Source: Paenibacillus camerounensis (GTDB taxonomy: Bacteria; Bacillota; Bacilli; Paenibacillales; Paenibacillaceae). From it: a stretch of DNA of 36,296 nucleotides. Positions 33,143 through 36,296 of this stretch are shown here, piece after piece. Location: positions 1 through 36,296 of the forward strand of contig NZ_CCDG010000033.1 of assembly GCF_000723885.1 (NCBI RefSeq), in the 5' to 3' direction. Within the stretch, counting starts at the first letter, position 1. Every line of letters begins with the position of its first letter. The position numbers were made by a program, and so were the translations under genes. Under the pieces are notes generated by a model. That model had not been told where the DNA came from, did no database searches, and worked only from the letters and a program-made list of their open reading frames with translations.

Positions 33143-36100
33143 ACGGGGAGTGGGATTTCATGCCCCTGTATAATCAGCCGCAATGCCGCAGCCTGCCGGA
33201 AACCATCGTGTACGAGGAGTGCAAGGTGCTGGTACCCTCCAGCTGGAGGAGGACCTATCCGCAGCCGGACGGCAAAACCTTCGGAAAGATTCCGGAGTAT
33301 GATTATGCACCCTTTGATCTGTATGGTTATCCGGAGGAATGGGATGCCGCGGAGGCAGGAGTGCTGCACCGCAGCTTCCGGGTTCCGGAGGACATGGCGG
33401 GACAGCGGATCGTGCTGCGGCTGGATGCGATTATGCAGAAGGCTGTCATCTATATAGACGGTCAAGAAGCCGGAGTATGGGAAGACGGCTATCTGCCGCT
33501 CAGGCTCGATATCACTTCCATGGTAGAGCAGGGTCGGGAGCATCAGCTGCATGTGTTGTGCAGCAGCTTCGACACGGTTCTCCTGCCGAATGGAACGTCC
33601 AAGATTACCGGGCTGATGGGCTCCTGGTACGGCAGAATCAGCCGGGGCATCTGGCAGGATGTGTATCTGGAAGGCTATCCTCAGCTTGCGCTGGAGGATG
33701 TGACGATTCGTACCTCTGTGAGGGAAGGTCGGTTAGAGGTTCAGGTGCTGGCAGCCGGGACAGAAGCAGCAGCCGCTGGCCGAGGCCCGTTAAAGGTAAG
33801 GCTGAGCGTATGGGAGAAGGGTGTGCTGCGGCAGGGGGAAGACGGGGCGGAAAGGCCGGATGTGCGGGAAGGCTATGAGGATACCGGGGAGCAGGAAGAG
33901 CTTAAAGAGCTTATAGAGATGAAAGAGCTGGAAAAATCGGAAGAGCTAGAAGAGTTGGAAGAAGAGTTGAGAAAGCTGGAAGAGCAAGAAGAGCAAGAAG
34001 AGCTGAAAGAACAGAGGGTGCTTAGAATAATCGGGGGAGTACCGGGAGCTGCTGCAGGTCCTGATGGAACCGGTGCGATAGGGCTGTCTGATCCGGGAGA
34101 ACCAGACAGTGCAGCCCCTGCTGCTGACGGTTTGGTCCAGCCTGAGGAATGTGCCGGTGAGCCTGCCGCTGCCGTTCCGGTCCTGTCAGTAGAAGCTATG
34201 GCTGAGCCGGTAGCTGCCGCATCTGCCGAGAAGCTTAGGCTGTGCGAGAATGCCCGGGATGGAGCTGTATACAGCTCCTCCTTCCAGCTGGATTGGAACA
34301 ATGCCCGGCTGTGGAGTGCGGATCAGCCGTTTCTCTACACTGCGGTGCTGGAACTGCTGGAGGGCGAAACGGTTATTGACCGTTACACTGAGGATTTTGG
34401 CTTCCGCGAATTTTGGAGCGAAGGACCGCAGTTTATGCTGAACGGCATTCCGGTCAATCTGCGCGGTGATTCCTGGCATTTTCAGGGCGGGCTGCAGGTG
34501 ACAGAGGCTTATATCCGTAACTGGTACCGGATTTGCCGGAGCGTCGGTATCAACAGCATCCGGCTGCATGCCGAGCCCTACCCGGCAGATTATCTACGCA
34601 TTGCCGATGAGGAAGGCATGCTGATTGTTGACGAGACGGCGATTTACGGCTCGGGCAAATCGATGCTGGCTGACCATCCGGCCTATGTAGAGAACTGCCG
34701 GCAGCATGTGCGGCGGCTGGTCCAGCGTGACAAGAACCATCCGTCCGTTATCTTCTGGAGCCTGCAGAATGAAATGCGCTGGGTGGACGGACGGGACGGT
34801 TTCAAGCTGCACATGCCGGGTCTGATGGAGGAGATCCGCAGGCTTGACCCTACCCGGCTGATTATCGCCGAAGGGGATAACCGGCTGTTGACCAAGGAGC
34901 ATACGGAGGTGGAGAGCCGTCACTATAATATCGACGGAACCATCTACCAGTGGGATCGGACGGCTCCGCTGACGTTCGGGGAGCACGGCGGCTGGTGGTA
35001 TATCTGCCCGCAGAACAGCAGTATGTACACCGGTCTTGAAGTCTACCGGGGAACGGATGAGAGCACTGCGGGGCTGGCCCAGAAGGAGCGGCTGTTTGTG
35101 GAGTATGCCAGACGGCAGGAGGTATCCGGCATCTCGACCTTTAATTTCGCCCATTACTTCATGCGGGCGATGCCGGAAATTGATCTGGCACTGCCGCTTG
35201 CTGATCCGGCTACGCCAGGAGTGAAACCGAAGACGGTACCTGCCTATTCACTGACGATTAACAACGGAATGCTGCCGGAGGAATATCCGCTGTATATTCC
35301 CAACCCCGCCTTTGCCATTATGGCTGAAGCATTCAAGCCCGCAACGATTGTGGCGGCTGAAGACAACAGCTGGTTCTATGATGATAAGCCGGTTGTCCGC
35401 AGCTTTGATGTGTATAACGATACGTATTCTTGCCAGGATGTCCGGATAGAGGTCGTAATCCGCCAGGGCGGCAAGAGCATCCATGAGCAGAGCTTCCGGT
35501 ATGTTCAGCAGCCTGCTGAACATAAGGTTATCGGACTGGAGTGGATGCCTGGCCCGGCCGGTGACGGGGAACAGGCAGAGTTGACAGCACTGCTGTTCCA
35601 TGGAGGACAGCAGCTGCACGAGCTGCGTCTGGAATACAGAATGGTATCGGCAAGCTTGCTTGAGCAGCCGCTAAACCTCCGGCGGCAGGCAGCCTATTAC
35701 GGATCACAAGCTGATTTTGCTTATATCCGCAGGCTGGTTCCGGGCTGTAAGCAGGTCGACTCCGCTGAGGTGGCCGGACTTGCTGCCGGTTCGCTGCTGA
35801 TTGTCGGCAGCTATGCGGAGGATGCGGACGGCACGCTTGAGGCCGGGCTGCAGGCCTTCGCCGCACGCGGCGGCCGGGTGCTGCTGCTGGAGCAGAGCAG
35901 CTTGTCGCCCGGCAGGCTGCCGCTCTCGCGGAGGCCTTTCCTCCGCGCCCATGCCGGCAGCTACCGGCATCCGGTGCTGGAGGGTTTCGACGACAGCAGC
36001 CTCATGTTCTGGCACGCGGAGCTGCGTGAAGAAGGGCCGCTGCCGATCATCCGCGCGGCCTTCGAGAAGCCGGTGACCGGCGATTTCACCCTGCTGCTGG

Positions 36101-36296
36101 AATGCAGCTCGGGCGATTTCGGCGACGGCGGCGATCTGTGGACGCCGCTCCTGGAATACCGCAGCGGAGCGGGCCTGCTCCTGGCCAATCAGCTGGAGCT
36201 GATGGCCAATCTGGAGCAGATCCCGCAGGCCTGCCTGCTGCTGCGGAACCTGCTGGCCTACGCCGGGGGCACCGCCGGCGCAGGCCAGCCCCTCCC
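33121..36296 (+). CDS. Glycoside hydrolase family 2 enzyme, 3' end outside window
   Basis: At least 1058 residues, open at the window edge. It begins MRNLFCLNGEWDFMPL, typical of GH2. The jelly-roll sugar-binding domain spans about 1-190 (VLHRSFRVPEDMAGQRIVLR, IYIDGQEAGVWEDGYLPL, ISRGIWQDVYLEG). An Ig-like domain follows and is split by a low-complexity insert (about 238-370). The TIM barrel (about 425-720) holds HPSVIFWSLQNE with the acid/base Glu551, and TFGEHGG with the likely nucleophile Glu621. A region near 890-930 (SLLIVGSYAEDADG, ARGGRVLLLE) looks flavodoxin-like. It is cytoplasmic and cleaves a terminal sugar, perhaps galactose or glucuronic acid. AGGGGGG lies 6 nt before the ATG, inside the preceding gene. 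Confidence 0.9.
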   Translation, partial: MRNLFCLNGEWDFMPLYNQPQCRSLPETIVYEECKVLVPSSWRRTYPQPDGKTFGKIPEYDYAPFDLYGYPEEWDAAEAGVLHRSFRVPEDMAGQRIVLRLDAIMQKAVIYIDGQEAGVWEDGYLPLRLDITSMVEQGREHQLHVLCSSFDTVLLPNGTSKITGLMGSWYGRISRGIWQDVYLEGYPQLALEDVTIRTSVREGRLEVQVLAAGTEAAAAGRGPLKVRLSVWEKGVLRQGEDGAERPDVREGYEDTGEQEELKELIEMKELEKSEELEELEEELRKLEEQEEQEELKEQRVLRIIGGVPGAAAGPDGTGAIGLSDPGEPDSAAPAADGLVQPEECAGEPAAAVPVLSVEAMAEPVAAASAEKLRLCENARDGAVYSSSFQLDWNNARLWSADQPFLYTAVLELLEGETVIDRYTEDFGFREFWSEGPQFMLNGIPVNLRGDSWHFQGGLQVTEAYIRNWYRICRSVGINSIRLHAEPYPADYLRIADEEGMLIVDETAIYGSGKSMLADHPAYVENCRQHVRRLVQRDKNHPSVIFWSLQNEMRWVDGRDGFKLHMPGLMEEIRRLDPTRLIIAEGDNRLLTKEHTEVESRHYNIDGTIYQWDRTAPLTFGEHGGWWYICPQNSSMYTGLEVYRGTDESTAGLAQKERLFVEYARRQEVSGISTFNFAHYFMRAMPEIDLALPLADPATPGVKPKTVPAYSLTINNGMLPEEYPLYIPNPAFAIMAEAFKPATIVAAEDNSWFYDDKPVVRSFDVYNDTYSCQDVRIEVVIRQGGKSIHEQSFRYVQQPAEHKVIGLEWMPGPAGDGEQAELTALLFHGGQQLHELRLEYRMVSASLLEQPLNLRRQAAYYGSQADFAYIRRLVPGCKQVDSAEVAGLAAGSLLIVGSYAEDADGTLEAGLQAFAARGGRVLLLEQSSLSPGRLPLSRRPFLRAHAGSYRHPVLEGFDDSSLMFWHAELREEGPLPIIRAAFEKPVTGDFTLLLECSSGDFGDGGDLWTPLLEYRSGAGLLLANQLELMANLEQIPQACLLLRNLLAYAGGTAGAGQPL
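33832..34230 (+). repeat. Low-complexity coding insert within the GH2 gene
   Basis: About 130 codons between two Ig-domain strands. The first half is Glu/Leu/Lys-rich with EEL and EEQ triplets; the DNA contains GAAGAGCAA twice in a row (33979-33996) followed by GAAGAGCTG. The second half is Ala/Pro/Gly-rich. The reading frame is kept throughout. Confidence 0.8.

Overview
The window looks like part of a Paenibacillus-type chromosome (Firmicutes, moderate GC). This is inferred from gene content: strong AGGAGG ribosome sites, GTG starts, several AraC-family regulators including one fused to a membrane sensor, an Lpl-type sugar ABC importer without its own ATPase, and many glycoside-hydrolase-like genes. 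No species can be fixed from the sequence alone.

Layout. Positions 1-294 are the tail of an rRNA operon (23S-5S spacer, 5S rRNA, terminator). A promoter at 618-646 drives a six-gene tRNA cluster (Glu, Val, fMet, Asp, Gly, Arg), followed by several hairpins and a small membrane protein. A DeoR-family repressor (2009-2803, minus) faces a four-gene L-fucose catabolic operon (3140-7493): isomerase FucI, a RhaB-type kinase, aldolase FucA and mutarotase FucU. A small methyltransferase gene may be read from the same transcript. A giant minus-strand gene (8559-16127) encodes about 2520 residues, mostly 23 tandem units of about 89 residues.

From 16736 to 36296 the window is a carbohydrate-utilisation region. 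It holds a GHL6-like glycosidase divergent from an AraC regulator, a second RhaS/RhaR-like AraC regulator, an SGNH esterase, and a membrane-bound AraC sensor-regulator. Next come two ABC permeases and a lipoprotein binding protein, then a secreted beta-helix protein resembling GH141. The window ends with an unknown small protein overlapping a GH2 glycosidase that runs off the edge. Together these suggest import and trimming of a plant-type glycan containing fucose and/or rhamnose, with fucose going to dihydroxyacetone phosphate and lactaldehyde through the fuc operon. The GH2 gene is easily missed because it has no stop codon inside the window.

Most unusual signals. (1) A composite element of about 188 bp occurs twice (16389-16576 and 32058-32244). 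It has four 24-25-bp palindromic units with almost identical spacing, and units 3 and 4 are reverse complements of units 2 and 1. (2) A compound octamer satellite lies at 31569-31749. (3) A charged low-complexity insert sits inside the GH2 protein. (4) A promoter places the predicted start of transcription exactly on an ATG (20638), suggesting a leaderless araC mRNA; 28 bp of that promoter recur upstream of the GH2 operon.
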